Of a DNA stretch of 64,000 nucleotides, positions 11,110 through 20,933 are shown piece after piece. The notes beneath the pieces are model-generated. The model ran no database searches. It worked only from the letters and a program-made list of their open reading frames with translations, and had not been told where the DNA came from. This stretch comes from Aphrocallistes beatrix (Eukaryota > Porifera > Hexactinellida > Sceptrulophora > Aphrocallistidae), in NCBI GenBank assembly GCA_963281255.1, contig OY725493.1:2573857-2637856 (forward strand). Direction: 5' to 3'. Made by a program: the position numbers and the translations under genes. Within the stretch, counting starts at the first letter, position 1, and each line of letters begins with the position of its first letter.

Positions 11110-12600
11110 CTAACCCGTCATGGGTGTGGCCGTGGAAAGGCAGATCTTGTATTCCCATAAAACACACACAGTCGAAAATCAACTCGATTGACTTTCTCGC
11201 ATTGTGCTACGCACTTTGTTTTGATAAAAAAAGTTAAAAATACTAGATCATTTAAAGAGATCAGAAAATTACACAATATAAACAATACTATTTTTTAAAA
11301 GTTGTCTGTAGTCTTCTCTCAACTAATTTTCACGCAATTTATTTCTACTGAGCCCCACCGTGCCCCCCTAGCGCCTCCTCTGGTCAAAACCCCTGCGTAA
11401 TCATCAGTGCTGTGGAGAGATTTTTTGGGCCCTCTGGCTAGGTTGGAACCCGGGGCCACTAATTATTTTCCTTGAAATTTTTAGCTGTATATTTTATGCA
11501 TTGAAGTTTCGATATAGCAAGTTTAATGATCTTAATAGGATATATTTATATTACATCATCTAAATATACGTAATTATAACAGACAAAGTTCTCTAAAAGT
11601 AACCTCTTCGAGCTTTTGTGAACCTGATTTGTGGCTGTAAGAGATAATTGATCGTTAATATTCATACGAGTATAGCCAAATATTTTTTTCTACGTATATA
11701 TATGAATTTGGTGTTGAAGTATTTGTAGACTGGCATGCGCATTACTAACATGTAGAAAACATTTTTGACTTGATATAATTTTATAGCTAATACTTTGAGG
11801 TGTAGGTATGAAATGAATACAGGGATTCAAGTGAAATATATTTATTAATAGTAAGATGTTGTTAATTCATAACAAATTACTAATAGAAGTAAGTGCATGT
11901 GTTCACAGACTAAGTTTTCTTTGTGATGCAATAAATTTGATATTGTGCAGGAAAAATATACTATTTCTGGAACATCTGAATTTCTGGGCCCTCTGCTTCG
12001 GGCCCCCACTGCCTCCGGGCCCCCCGGTTCGAACCCAAGTACCCCCCCTCTCCACGGGCCTGGCTATCATTAGTGGCGGCGCGGTTGACACACACATTCG
12101 ACAGAAGTGGCAACAGTTCCCTGAGCTCAGACGGTCTCTAAGGTACCAAACACCTGAACAGAGATTTCAATCTCCGGATTCTTGAATTGTGGTGTCGTAC
12201 AATGATTTCTATTGCGAGCATGAAGCTATAGCTATACGCGTATAATGTATAGCAGAAAAGTGACAGTTTTTTGTAGCGTGAAAAGTTCGTTTAGGTATCC
12301 GAACTAAACATGATTACATACATAGATACCTACATGCCGATTTCCATAGCTCTAAAAGCTTAATAGTTCTTCAATCAATTCGGACAAACAAACAAACCTG
12401 CTGCGTTTCAATATACGTCAATATACATAAGATTTATAAGGAATCCCGGGTATAAAGAAGCCATGTAAGATCAGATAAATGATTGGGCACTGGAGTATTT
12501 TCATTGTATCATTTAGAAATCTCGATGAATTGAAAACCCTCGAGTCTATGTCTTGGAATTGGAAACCATACTAAATACAAGGTGTGACCAATTCCAATTG
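11110..12600. other. Intergenic region before the MATE gene
   Basis: No gene is supported. Two GC-rich patches (about 11350-11460 and 11985-12100) contain repeated GGGCCC blocks and look like debris of hAT-type repeats. Around 12300-12425, on the minus strand, is a fragment of the TTTGTTTG...CCGAATTGATTGAAGAA family, also present at 17030 and 54490-54660. Confidence 0.4.
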
Positions 12601-12627
12601 TGTCCCAATCCAACGTGAGTATGTGGC

Positions 12628-14247
12628 ATGGACCCAATATGTCATATATACATTGTATTCGTTGATGCAAATATCAAATTGATTCGAAAAGTGAAATTAC
12701 TCCAAATGCGAGAATGCAGTGCAAAGAAACATTTGCGTTGGGTAACGAATGAGGTTAAGATTCTCACCACATTAGCACTCCCCCAAGCTATTCTATTCTT
12801 CACAGAAGGATTGCAATTAAAAATAAGTAACGTGTTCATAGGCAGGAGCTCTGGAGACAATGTAACACTGATGTTAAGTGCTCTTTTTCTTGGTCAAGTC
12901 ATCACTAATTGCACAGCCTTTCCCATCTCACAGGGGCTATCCATATGCGTGAATATATTGTGTTCTCAAGCGCACGGGGCAAAGCAACACAGATTAGTTG
13001 GGTTGTATTTTTATAGAGCTATCTGCATGGCAATTCTCACTATTTTCCCAATCTCTGCTCTGTTCATCAGCGTACGGCCAATGGTATACATGATTTCAAA
13101 AGACTGGGAATTAGCTTCAAATGCTGGTAGCTACACTTCTATTTTCTGTTTTGGGTATCCAGCTTATGTCTACTATAAAACTGCTATTCGTTTTCTTCAA
13201 GCACAGAATATTGTGTGGCCTCCACTGATCTATCTGACTCTTGGTAACATTCTTAATGGAGTGCTGCAATATATTTTTATATTTCACTACAACGCCGGAA
13301 TTGCAGGAGCAGCTGCCGGTTACGTTGTTAGCATGTACCTTGATGCATTGTTGATTTTCGCACACATTCGATTCACACAGACAGTTGCCTCTGTCAATTG
13401 GAACGTTGAAATGATCAGAGAATGGTATCATACAACCAAATATTCAATCTCAGCAACAATACAAACACTAGCTTCTACAATTATGACAAATTTCATTCCA
13501 TACATTATATTGGGCATAATAGCAAAAAACCGAACACAGTTAACTATATTCTCAATACTCTACTCAATATGGTTTGTATTGAGTCTCTTTTCAATGGGAT
13601 ATGCAAGTGCTATCACAGTCCGTATTGGTAATATTCTAGGTGCGAACGATCCTGCTGAAGCTAAAAAAACTGCAATTTTCGGTATTATCTATGGTGGAAT
13701 TTGTATACTAACCACTTCAGGTCTTTTATTCGCGGTAAGTGAGCCTTTGGGTAATCTATTCACTACGGATATACTTCTCAGAAGAAACCTTGCATTCAGT
13801 ATCAAAATTCTATCGGTTACCATTCTCGGAGATTTCATGTTCTTGGAACAGGGAATAATGAATGCATGCTGTATGCAACAAATAGATGCAATTCTGAAAA
13901 TAGTCTTTAGAATTGTTTTAGGTTCTGTTCTAAGCTTCATTATCACAAACTATGTTGAGTGGAAAGCTTTGTGTCTGCTATGTATCCAGTCGCTAATGTG
14001 CATATTATGTCTTATATTCGGTCTCGTAGTGATATTCAGTAAAAATTGGAGATATTTTGCGTTAAAGGTATCTAAAAATACTGGAAACTCGCAAAGAGTA
14101 AAAACTCAAGACAGAAACTATCCCAAATTACTCTCAACATTGTATAATGGAAAGCTACTTAATTCAGAAGTCTTTCTAGTATCAAGATATTGTAGCTGTT
14201 TACTATTTGGCGCTCTAATATTTGTCATAGCTTACGTATATAATTAA
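12628..14247 (+). CDS. MATE family multidrug/toxin extrusion transporter, single exon
   Basis: The 539-residue frame encodes a polytopic membrane protein of the SLC47/MATE family, which export organic cations in exchange for protons or sodium. Twelve hydrophobic segments are arranged as two six-helix halves. MATE signatures include ALPQAILFF in helix 1, SQGLSICVNILCSQAHGAK (the QxxGA-type loop after helix 2) and SAITVRIGNILGANDPAEAKK at the same place in the second half. The family usually begins just before helix 1, so the inner ATG at 12706 (MRECSAKKHLRW) is a strong alternative start giving 513 residues. No intron is seen, whereas animal SLC47 genes are usually multi-exon. A polyadenylation signal follows at 14292. 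Confidence 0.9.
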   Translation: MDPICHIYIVFVDANIKLIRKVKLLQMRECSAKKHLRWVTNEVKILTTLALPQAILFFTEGLQLKISNVFIGRSSGDNVTLMLSALFLGQVITNCTAFPISQGLSICVNILCSQAHGAKQHRLVGLYFYRAICMAILTIFPISALFISVRPMVYMISKDWELASNAGSYTSIFCFGYPAYVYYKTAIRFLQAQNIVWPPLIYLTLGNILNGVLQYIFIFHYNAGIAGAAAGYVVSMYLDALLIFAHIRFTQTVASVNWNVEMIREWYHTTKYSISATIQTLASTIMTNFIPYIILGIIAKNRTQLTIFSILYSIWFVLSLFSMGYASAITVRIGNILGANDPAEAKKTAIFGIIYGGICILTTSGLLFAVSEPLGNLFTTDILLRRNLAFSIKILSVTILGDFMFLEQGIMNACCMQQIDAILKIVFRIVLGSVLSFIITNYVEWKALCLLCIQSLMCILCLIFGLVVIFSKNWRYFALKVSKNTGNSQRVKTQDRNYPKLLSTLYNGKLLNSEVFLVSRYCSCLLFGALIFVIAYVYN

Positions 14248-14291
14248 AATAGGCAAGTGACTATTGTGAATTGATGTGTTGTTTCTACCTA

Positions 14292-14297
14292 AATAAA
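14292..14297 (+). terminator. Polyadenylation signal of the MATE gene
   Basis: AATAAA occurs 45 bases after the MATE stop codon on the coding strand. It is the only such hexamer close by and gives a plausible short 3' UTR. Confidence 0.55.
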
Positions 14298-14809
14298 CAA
14301 TTAAAAGCCCCTCACAGACGGAATGAGTGTGCTTACATACTCTAGGGAACGGCAGAGATTATGACATCATAAATCGAGGGAATTTAGATACAAACCACTT
14401 TTTTAAAGTCAAGATTTCAGTGTGCTTCCTATTCTATTATATAGGATCTATGATCCTAACGTAATAGGTACACAGTTCTAAAATGAGTGTTGGTGTCCGG
14501 CCGGCTGTAATGCCTCCCCCAGCTACCCATAATTTTACGAATAGTAGGAGATTGGATTTAAAAGATGCTCAGTATTGATCTCCCACAATACAGTCGAACC
14601 TGTCTATAACGGCCACACAAGGGACTGCGTCAAAACAGAATACTTATCTGGCGCGACAATGCCGCTAGCCTAAAAATTCCTGAGAGCCGTGGTTCTAGGC
14701 CCTATTTCCTCACTGGTCTGAAATGGGTACCATCTCCACTGAAAATGCTGCGTTATTATCGCTAGAGTCAGCGCCATATAATAATTCTGCAGGTCAAAAA
14801 TGATCGTTA

Positions 14810-15905
14810 AGCCCACCATACACGATGCAACTTTGTTGCATGCAACAAGTCAACATACACGATGCAACAATGTTGCATGCAAAATTTTGCATGCAACACT
14901 ATTTCCGTGCAACTTTGTTGCATGAAATATTCATTCTCGCGCAACTTGTTGTATGGAAAATCATATTGTTGTGTACAGTATGCATATACTAATTTATAAA
15001 TATAATTGTAATTGATAAATAGTTATTTTCAATCCCATATTATGATTTCAAAAAAGTCTTCTCGTTTCCTCATTCTTGATTACTTTACTTTGTCGGAGGT
15101 TGTAAAGATAAGGCCATACTTGATACAAATCTATATATAAATCAAGTTTTTCGTCTGTCCAGTGATAATAAGGTTTGGCAATTTTGGTTTACAATTTGGT
15201 TATTGAATGGATCGACTTTATCATATACAGCAGGGCTGTCCAACTATATTTACTTCGGGCCGCAATACAGGGGCGTGCACTCGGGATGGGTATTAATAGA
15301 GGCATTTTGGACAATTTGTATCGTGAACAATAGAAGCTGATATCTATTGAAAAGAATTGGTAGGACCATGGTCTAACAGCCCTATGTCCCTATGTCCCTA
15401 CCAGAACTTATAGCCATATACTATAACGAATGATAAAATCATGGCGCGAATAATACTTGTGGAAGAAAACGAGATGCATGAAATGGAAAAATTTGGAGAA
15501 TTTGTCTAAAAGTGGGTAAAAAAGGGGGAGATTGAAGCAGGCAACGCGGGCCGCACAAAGCAAGGCCGCGGGCCGCCTGTTGGACAGCGCTGATATACGT
15601 AAAGGAATTTACTACAAGTACAAGTATTTTTATTGAAAGTGTTCCCTTGTTGCTTACTTGATTGAAATCCTAACCTCACTTTAGTACTAAAGTTATCTCG
15701 ATTTAACCATCTGCTATCAGTTGTGGTTTTCAATACTAAACAATTAGGAAAAACAGGTATTTTGAAATTCCATGCAACTTTGTTGCATGAAAAATTCACC
15801 ATACACGATGCAACAAAGTTGCATGCAACGATGTTGCATGGAAATTTCAACATACACGATGCAACAAAGTTGCATGCAACTTTGTTGCATCGTGTATGGT
15901 GGGCT
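14810..15905. mobile_element. PIF/Harbinger-like MITE with TTGCATGCAA palindromes
   Basis: Terminal repeats AGCCCACCATACACGATGCA (left) and their reverse complement (right) are flanked by TTA on each side (14807-14809, 15906-15908), the three-base duplication typical of PIF/Harbinger. Both ends carry several copies of a TTTGTTGCATGCAACTTTGT-type palindrome. No transposase is present. A hAT-like MITE is inserted inside at 15231-15592. Confidence 0.75.
15231..15592. mobile_element. hAT-like MITE nested in the Harbinger-like MITE
   Basis: Termini CAGGGCTGTCCAAC and GTTGGACAGCGCTG bound 362 bp with GC-rich CGGGCCGC subterminal blocks. The flanks ATATACAG and ATATACGT form a near-perfect eight-base target duplication, as expected for hAT. 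Coding potential is absent. Confidence 0.75.
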
Positions 15906-16218
15906 TTACATACAGGTGGCTGGCATAGATAGGTAGGGGCCAGAATATACAGTATTAGGTTGTAACTATTTCGATATTATGTGCCCGAGGCAGATGCCTC
16001 ACACGTCCTACCCGAGTCACTGTACTCACAGGGTAATAACACATTTTTATCGTAATCATTTTTATAAAATATTCTTTGAACCTAAATATCTTAAACCATT
16101 CTCTAGGGGATTAGACGATACTTTACTCTATTGATTCTTTTAGACATATCTCGTGCTATGCACGATATACAATTCTCAGTCATTAAAAGTATTTTGTGTC
16201 CTTCCATCACTGGCGCTC

Positions 16219-16224
16219 TTTATT
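16219..16224 (-). terminator. Possible polyadenylation signal of the Rap1 gene
   Basis: AATAAA on the minus strand about 200 bases after the Rap1 stop. AT-rich surroundings make chance occurrence possible. Confidence 0.35.
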
Positions 16225-16422
16225 AGGTCTGTCCCCAGAACCCTGGAAACGAATTAGATTATTGAATGGGACAAGTAAAATATAAATTATATATAAAAAT
16301 ATAAATAAAGATTATACAAGAAGTGAAGGTAAGAAGGTAAGTGATAGGTAAGAAAATAACGTTTGTCCTAAAAGTAAACATGGAATAGAAGAATACAATT
16401 GTGTTAGAAGAGAGATACTTTG

Positions 16423-16980
16423 TCAAATTAAACGACAGTACCATCTTCGCCTCGTGCCTTTGAACTGCTGGGGTGGAGTTCGGATATTAATCTGTCGGAC
16501 TAAATCGGAAAACACTTCTTGGACGTTGACTCTAGCCTTAGCTGAAGTTTCGTAGAAGGAACAACTGAACTGTCTGGAAAGACCAAATCCCTGGTCCTTT
16601 CCAATCGTTCTCTCATCTTCCAAATCTGCCTTGTTTCCGGCCAGGACCATGGGGACATTGTCCTGGTCTTTGACTCTGAGGATCTGTTCCCTCAACTCCT
16701 GGAGCTCATTGAACGTCGCCTGTGCAGTGATAGAGTATACAAGCAAGAATCCTTGTCCGTTCTTCATGTAGAGATCTCTCATGGCAGTGAATTGCTCAGT
16801 TCCTGCTGTGTCCAGGATTTCCAACATGCACTGCTGCTCGTCTATTTCTACCGCTTTCCTGTAGGAGTCCTCTATGGTTGGGTCGTATTTCTCAACGAAT
16901 ATCCCTTGCACGAATTGCACAGTGAGTGCACTCTTCCCAACTCCCGCACAGCCTAGGACCACCAGTTTATACTCTCGCAT
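16423..16980 (-). CDS. Rap1: Rap1 small GTPase with alanine at position 12, single exon
   Basis: The 185-residue protein matches Rap1, a Ras-family switch that controls integrin and cadherin adhesion, from [10 protein letters not shown] to the end. Seen directly: the effector loop YDPTIEDSY is intact, switch II has DTAGTEQF with the Rap-typical Thr61, NKAD and TSAKA guanine-binding motifs are present, and the tail RRRWYCRLI ends in a CaaX box for prenylation. The P loop reads GCAGVGKS where Rap1 normally has GSGGVGKS: codon 12 is GCG (Ala). In Ras proteins substitution of Gly12 blocks GAP-stimulated hydrolysis; Rap GAPs work differently but G12V is still used as an activating form. The gene has no intron and may be a retrocopy, yet the frame is fully open and conserved. 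A 141-bp satellite starts about 440 bp upstream of its ATG. Confidence 0.93.
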   Translation of the reverse strand: MREYKLVVLGCAGVGKSALTVQFVQGIFVEKYDPTIEDSYRKAVEIDEQQCMLEILDTAGTEQFTAMRDLYMKNGQGFLLVYSITAQATFNELQELREQILRVKDQDNVPMVLAGNKADLEDERTIGKDQGFGLSRQFSCSFYETSAKARVNVQEVFSDLVRQINIRTPPQQFKGTRRRWYCRLI

Positions 16981-17029
16981 TCGTAACGAATCGATAGATT
17001 ACTAACAAATTAATTGAATAAACACAGAT

Positions 17030-18358
17030 ATCTTAATATATTAAAATGCTAGGATTTGTTTGTTCGAATTGATTGAAGAATTGGCAAGTCGTAGAGATAC
17101 GAAAATTGGCATGTAGGTTTCAAATGATGAATCTACAATTAAGTTCTAAGATCTAAGCGAAATTTTCACACCTCTGCAAAAAAAATGGAAAACAATTTTT
17201 CACACCTTTTCTATACTAAATAAATGACCTACACTATCACAATAGAAATCATTATACAAGTACAACACTACAATATATCGTCATTGTTATTAATACTTCA
17301 AAGCCACAACTTATGTTTGATCGCTTAAATGTATTATAGTGTATGGCAATAAAAAAATTATCTATATATTTTCACACCTTTATATACATATTTTCACACC
17401 ATTTGATGAATTTTGAAAATAATGCTAGAGACTAGCTTCCAACGGCTGACATGGGGTTTTCAGGGGTGTAGATTTCGAATATCATATTTTCAGATTTATA
17501 TGATAAATTATTTGTTTACTTTTGTTTACAATAGATACATAAAGTAAACAAATTGCAAAAATATGCTAGAAACTTGCTTTCAACGGTTGACATGGGGTTT
17601 TCAGGGGTGTGGATTTCGAATATCGTATTTTCAGATTTATATGATAAATTATTTGTTTACTTTTGTTTACAATAGATACATAAAGTAAACAAATTGCAAA
17701 AATATGCTAGAAACTTGCTTTCAACGGTTGACATGGGATTTTCAGGGGTGTAGATTTCGAATATCATATTTTCGAGTAAATTTGATGATCAATTTGTTTA
17801 CTTTTGTTTACAATAGATACATAAAGTAAACAAATTGCAAAAATATGCTAGAAACTTGCTTTCAACGGTTGACATGGGATTTTCAGGGGTGTGGATTTCG
17901 AATATCATATTTTTAGATTTATATGATAAATTATTTGTTTACTTTTGTTTACATTAGATACATAAAGTAAACAAATCTCAAAAATATGCTAGAAACTTGC
18001 TTTCAACGGTTGTCATGGGGTTTTCAGGGGTGTGGATTTCGAATATCATATTTTCAGATTTATGTGATAAATTATTGTTTACTTTTGTTTACATTAAATA
18101 CATAAAGTAAACAAATCTCAAAAATATGCCAGAAACTTGCTTTAAACGGTTGACGTGGGGTTTTCAGGGGTGTAGATTTCGAATATCATATTTTCAGATC
18201 CATATGAGAAATTATTTGTCGACCTTTGTTTACAATAGTTATATAAAGGAAAGAATTCCAAAATATGTTAGATTGAGTGACTCCAGGCGCCCGCAGGGCG
18301 ACTCTGCGGACACGCAGTGTCCGTAAGCCGCGCAGCGCAAGCAAGCGAAGCGTGCTTG
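17030..18358 (+). mobile_element. Helitron-like element with central 141-bp tandem repeats
   Basis: The left part has TTTGTTTGTTCGAATTGATTGAAG, a motif block shared with copies at 12300-12425 and 54490-54660. A tandem array follows, then a 3' end GCGCAAGCAAGCGAAGCG...GCTTG at 18358 preceded by a GCGGACAC/GTGTCCG hairpin. That 3' end is the same as in the Helitron-like family of 40210-40794. Helitron-derived elements with tandem cores are known (DINE-1, oyster pearl elements). The exact 5' boundary is not clear and no coding sequence is present. Confidence 0.6.
17422..18264. repeat. Six-unit 141-bp tandem repeat
   Basis: The motif ATGCTAGAAACTTGCTTTC recurs at 17422, 17563, 17704, 17845, 17986 and 18126, so spacing is 141, 141, 141, 141 and 140 bp; a seventh partial unit starts at 18265. 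Units two to six are nearly identical. Most units contain ATTTGTTTACTTT and AAAGTAAACAAAT as inverted arms, plus an extra TGTTTAC between them. Confidence 0.93.
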
Positions 18359-18361
18359 TTG

Positions 18362-18738
18362 TAATTAAACCTGTCTGACAGTTCTATCTTCCTAATAAGC
18401 CAATATGGGACTAATACAATTTCTAGGTAGAGTCGCGTTGGCAGATGGAAGTCCGGGATACATCTTGCTTCGGAGTAACTTTGCTACGTGAGACTGGTCA
18501 CGTCGTAAAGGTTGGATATATATATTTTAAAAAATTCTTAAAATGGAAAATAATCACACCATATAATTGTAAAAACATTTAATGTTAGTTGAAGTGTGAG
18601 TTGGTCTTCTAAACGCTTGCCTATGTTTGAGATAATATAGAAAGTGAAGTGCTAGAATAGAACATAATCTAAAATTCTAAGTAGATAGCTCCGTATAATG
18701 GCGATTGAACTAAACCGAAGTGATAAAGAAGTTCTACA
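18362..18738. other. Short intergenic region before CRYL1 3' end
   Basis: Nothing recognisable is seen here; it separates the Helitron-like element from the 3' end of the lambda-crystallin gene. Confidence 0.3.
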
Positions 18739-19734
18739 TTACAAAGTCTTAAGATTCTGCAGAGCGGATTCTCGTCGTTTCATCTTTTCCTTCGAGAGAG
18801 CGCCGAGCCACTCGTCTCTCCATGTCCGCCTCTCTTCCAGTTTCTCCAGAGGAATCTTGGCGTTGAGATACTCAGAAACTCGGTCTAGGGTGTTCCCTGA
18901 CAGGTCTCGTGCTCCGAGCTCCCCTTGCTCCACGCACACACGTTTAATATTCTCTCCGTACTTCTGGCAGTAGTCAACTGCTCCGTTTGCGTTAAGCTGC
19001 ATCGTCTCGAAGTTCCCCATAAACGCATACCTCATCCCGATCCCCTCTGTAAGCGCGATGTCCGCGTCCTCTGGAGAGCAGACCCCTTCCTCCACCAGCC
19101 GCCAGCACTCCATCAGGACGGCATACTGGATGCGATTCAGTACGAACCCGTTCACCTCCTTACGCACGAGGATAGGCGACTGCCCGATGTCTTTGTGGAT
19201 TTCTAAACTTCTCTCAACCACGAAGTCTGAAGTCCACGGGGAAGGGACTACCTCCACCAGGGTGCAGTAGTACGGGGGGTTCACTGGGTGAGCCACGATG
19301 CAGAGATGTCTGTTCTTGAGGTATTTTGTTATTTTAGAAGGAGCGATGCAAGACGTGCTACTAGCTATGATGACGTCATTAGCGACTAGTTCATCTAACT
19401 GCGAGAAAACCTTCTGCTTCAGCTCCAGCACCTCAGGTACACATTCCTGAATGTAGACAGCCCCGGCGACGGCTTCCGCTAGTGAATCTGTATACTTGAG
19501 TCTGGAAATTACACTCTCGGCCTTCTCTCCTTCTCTCAGCATCTGGTCGCTCTCCCATTTGGCAAGCAGGGACTCGAGCACTGAGCGAGCTAGCGCGAGT
19601 TGAGCAGGGACCGTGTCGTAGAGATAAACCTGATAGCCTCTGCGGGCGAACAAGGCAGACCAGCTTCTTCCTATGAGTCCACTGCCTATGATCGAGATTT
19701 TTCCGAGGCAATCGATTGTATTTGAGGATGACAT
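18739..19734 (-). CDS. CRYL1: Lambda-crystallin / L-gulonate 3-dehydrogenase, single exon
   Basis: The 331-residue protein belongs to the 3-hydroxyacyl-CoA dehydrogenase superfamily and matches CRYL1, a cytosolic NAD-dependent L-gulonate 3-dehydrogenase of the uronate cycle. A Rossmann fold opens with KISIIGSGLIGRSWSALFAR (GxGxxG at 17-22) and an acidic residue after the second strand (YLYDT) that selects NAD. The catalytic region shows ASSTSCI (124-130) and VAHPVNPPYYCTLVEVV with His149. The C-terminal helical dimerisation domain begins VNGFVLNRIQYAVL. Length matches the family (about 319). The ATG at 19734 is the only sensible start. No intron is present. Confidence 0.93.
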   Translation of the reverse strand: MSSSNTIDCLGKISIIGSGLIGRSWSALFARRGYQVYLYDTVPAQLALARSVLESLLAKWESDQMLREGEKAESVISRLKYTDSLAEAVAGAVYIQECVPEVLELKQKVFSQLDELVANDVIIASSTSCIAPSKITKYLKNRHLCIVAHPVNPPYYCTLVEVVPSPWTSDFVVERSLEIHKDIGQSPILVRKEVNGFVLNRIQYAVLMECWRLVEEGVCSPEDADIALTEGIGMRYAFMGNFETMQLNANGAVDYCQKYGENIKRVCVEQGELGARDLSGNTLDRVSEYLNAKIPLEKLEERRTWRDEWLGALSKEKMKRRESALQNLKTL

Positions 19735-20933
19735 GGGATGTATGGGTTAAAATGTATCTAAAAAATGTCGGTCTACAGACCATTTCAATCTCGAACGCTT
19801 GTCTTTTCCCCTGAAAAAATTATTTATTTAACTTTATAGATTTCCTAACTTTCTGAGTAAACAAAAACTCAAACATGCACTGTTTGTATATTTGCCCGCT
19901 TCTCTGTAGTGACACCATTTTCAGGGTTCTAATGAATCTATTTGCGAGGTGCAATCGGAGCAAATATCTTTTTCGAAAAAGTATCGGGCATGCTGGCCTC
20001 CCCGTGGCCCCTCAGTTAGCGATCAGGCACTGCTTCTACAAAAATTAGGATTTTTAATGTAGAATATGGCGATATTAAGATCGTAAATTCAAACTCACTT
20101 CTTTAACAACTTTGTTTTCCAGCACTCATTTTTGAAAGTCCAATCTTAGGGACGAAGCTTAACTAAGCATGTCAAAGCGAACTTCACCTCCAATGTATTT
20201 AGAAATGACCCCCATGGATTCCAACTGGATCGACTCACTGATATTGCGTATTATGCATAATATGATGAATTATCAATAATTTGGCTACGGATATGGGTAC
20301 TTTGGTAATCTATTTATAAACACAGGGAATATACTCTTGACTCTACGATTTTAGGCTAATCATGTATTAACTCAATCATCTTACACCGAATATATGCATT
20401 CTAGTATTGTCAGGCCTTATAATGAGTCGACTATTACCCATCTTGTAGTTCTATGAATTTAAAATATTACACAAAATCGGTTACCTCACTTGATGAAATT
20501 TACTCGGATGATCAGGCCGTAACAAGCATTGAGGCAGAGAAGGCAGTTGTCCTCGCTTTTAGGGATTGCTTCATTACCTTGAGGGAGTCGCTTCTTCGCT
20601 GAGTCAATAGAATAGTGCTGTGTGAATACCATCTCTAACTCGAGAAATTTTGAATTCATGTTTATGTAACCTTTTGGTTTTGTTGGCTTATTACCAGCCC
20701 GCTTAATACTCGAATATACATTTAATTACACACCCTTCCGACTCTTTTTTTTAAAAATATTTAATTGGAAATTTACTGATTTCTCATGATATTGTTAAGC
20801 CTCAGTTACTAACTTATGATGAGATGAGTGACTCCCTGTACTTTGCTACGAGCGGATTATTATTTACTTTTATTTATAAATTTCCTACTCCTAGTATTTG
20901 AATGATGATACACAACAGTAAATTGAGGAATTC
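19735..20933. other. Intergenic region between CRYL1 and the SEC23IP/DDHD2-like gene
   Basis: No coding frame with recognisable content, RNA gene or clear element is visible. It should hold the CRYL1 promoter (right of 19734, minus-strand gene) and the 3' UTR of the neighbour. Confidence 0.35.

Noticed and set aside
11856..12185. 109-codon proline-rich frame
   Set aside because: It arises from GC-rich repeat debris (GGGCCCCC runs); no start context, homologue or domain is evident.
15506..15932. Frames of 115 and 69 codons rich in HATLLH or CNVACN repeats
   Set aside because: They are translations of the TTGCATGCAA palindromes of the Harbinger-like MITE.
18126..18326. 66-codon frame at the end of the satellite
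   Set aside because: It is composed of repeat unit and Helitron-like 3' end and has no coding signal.
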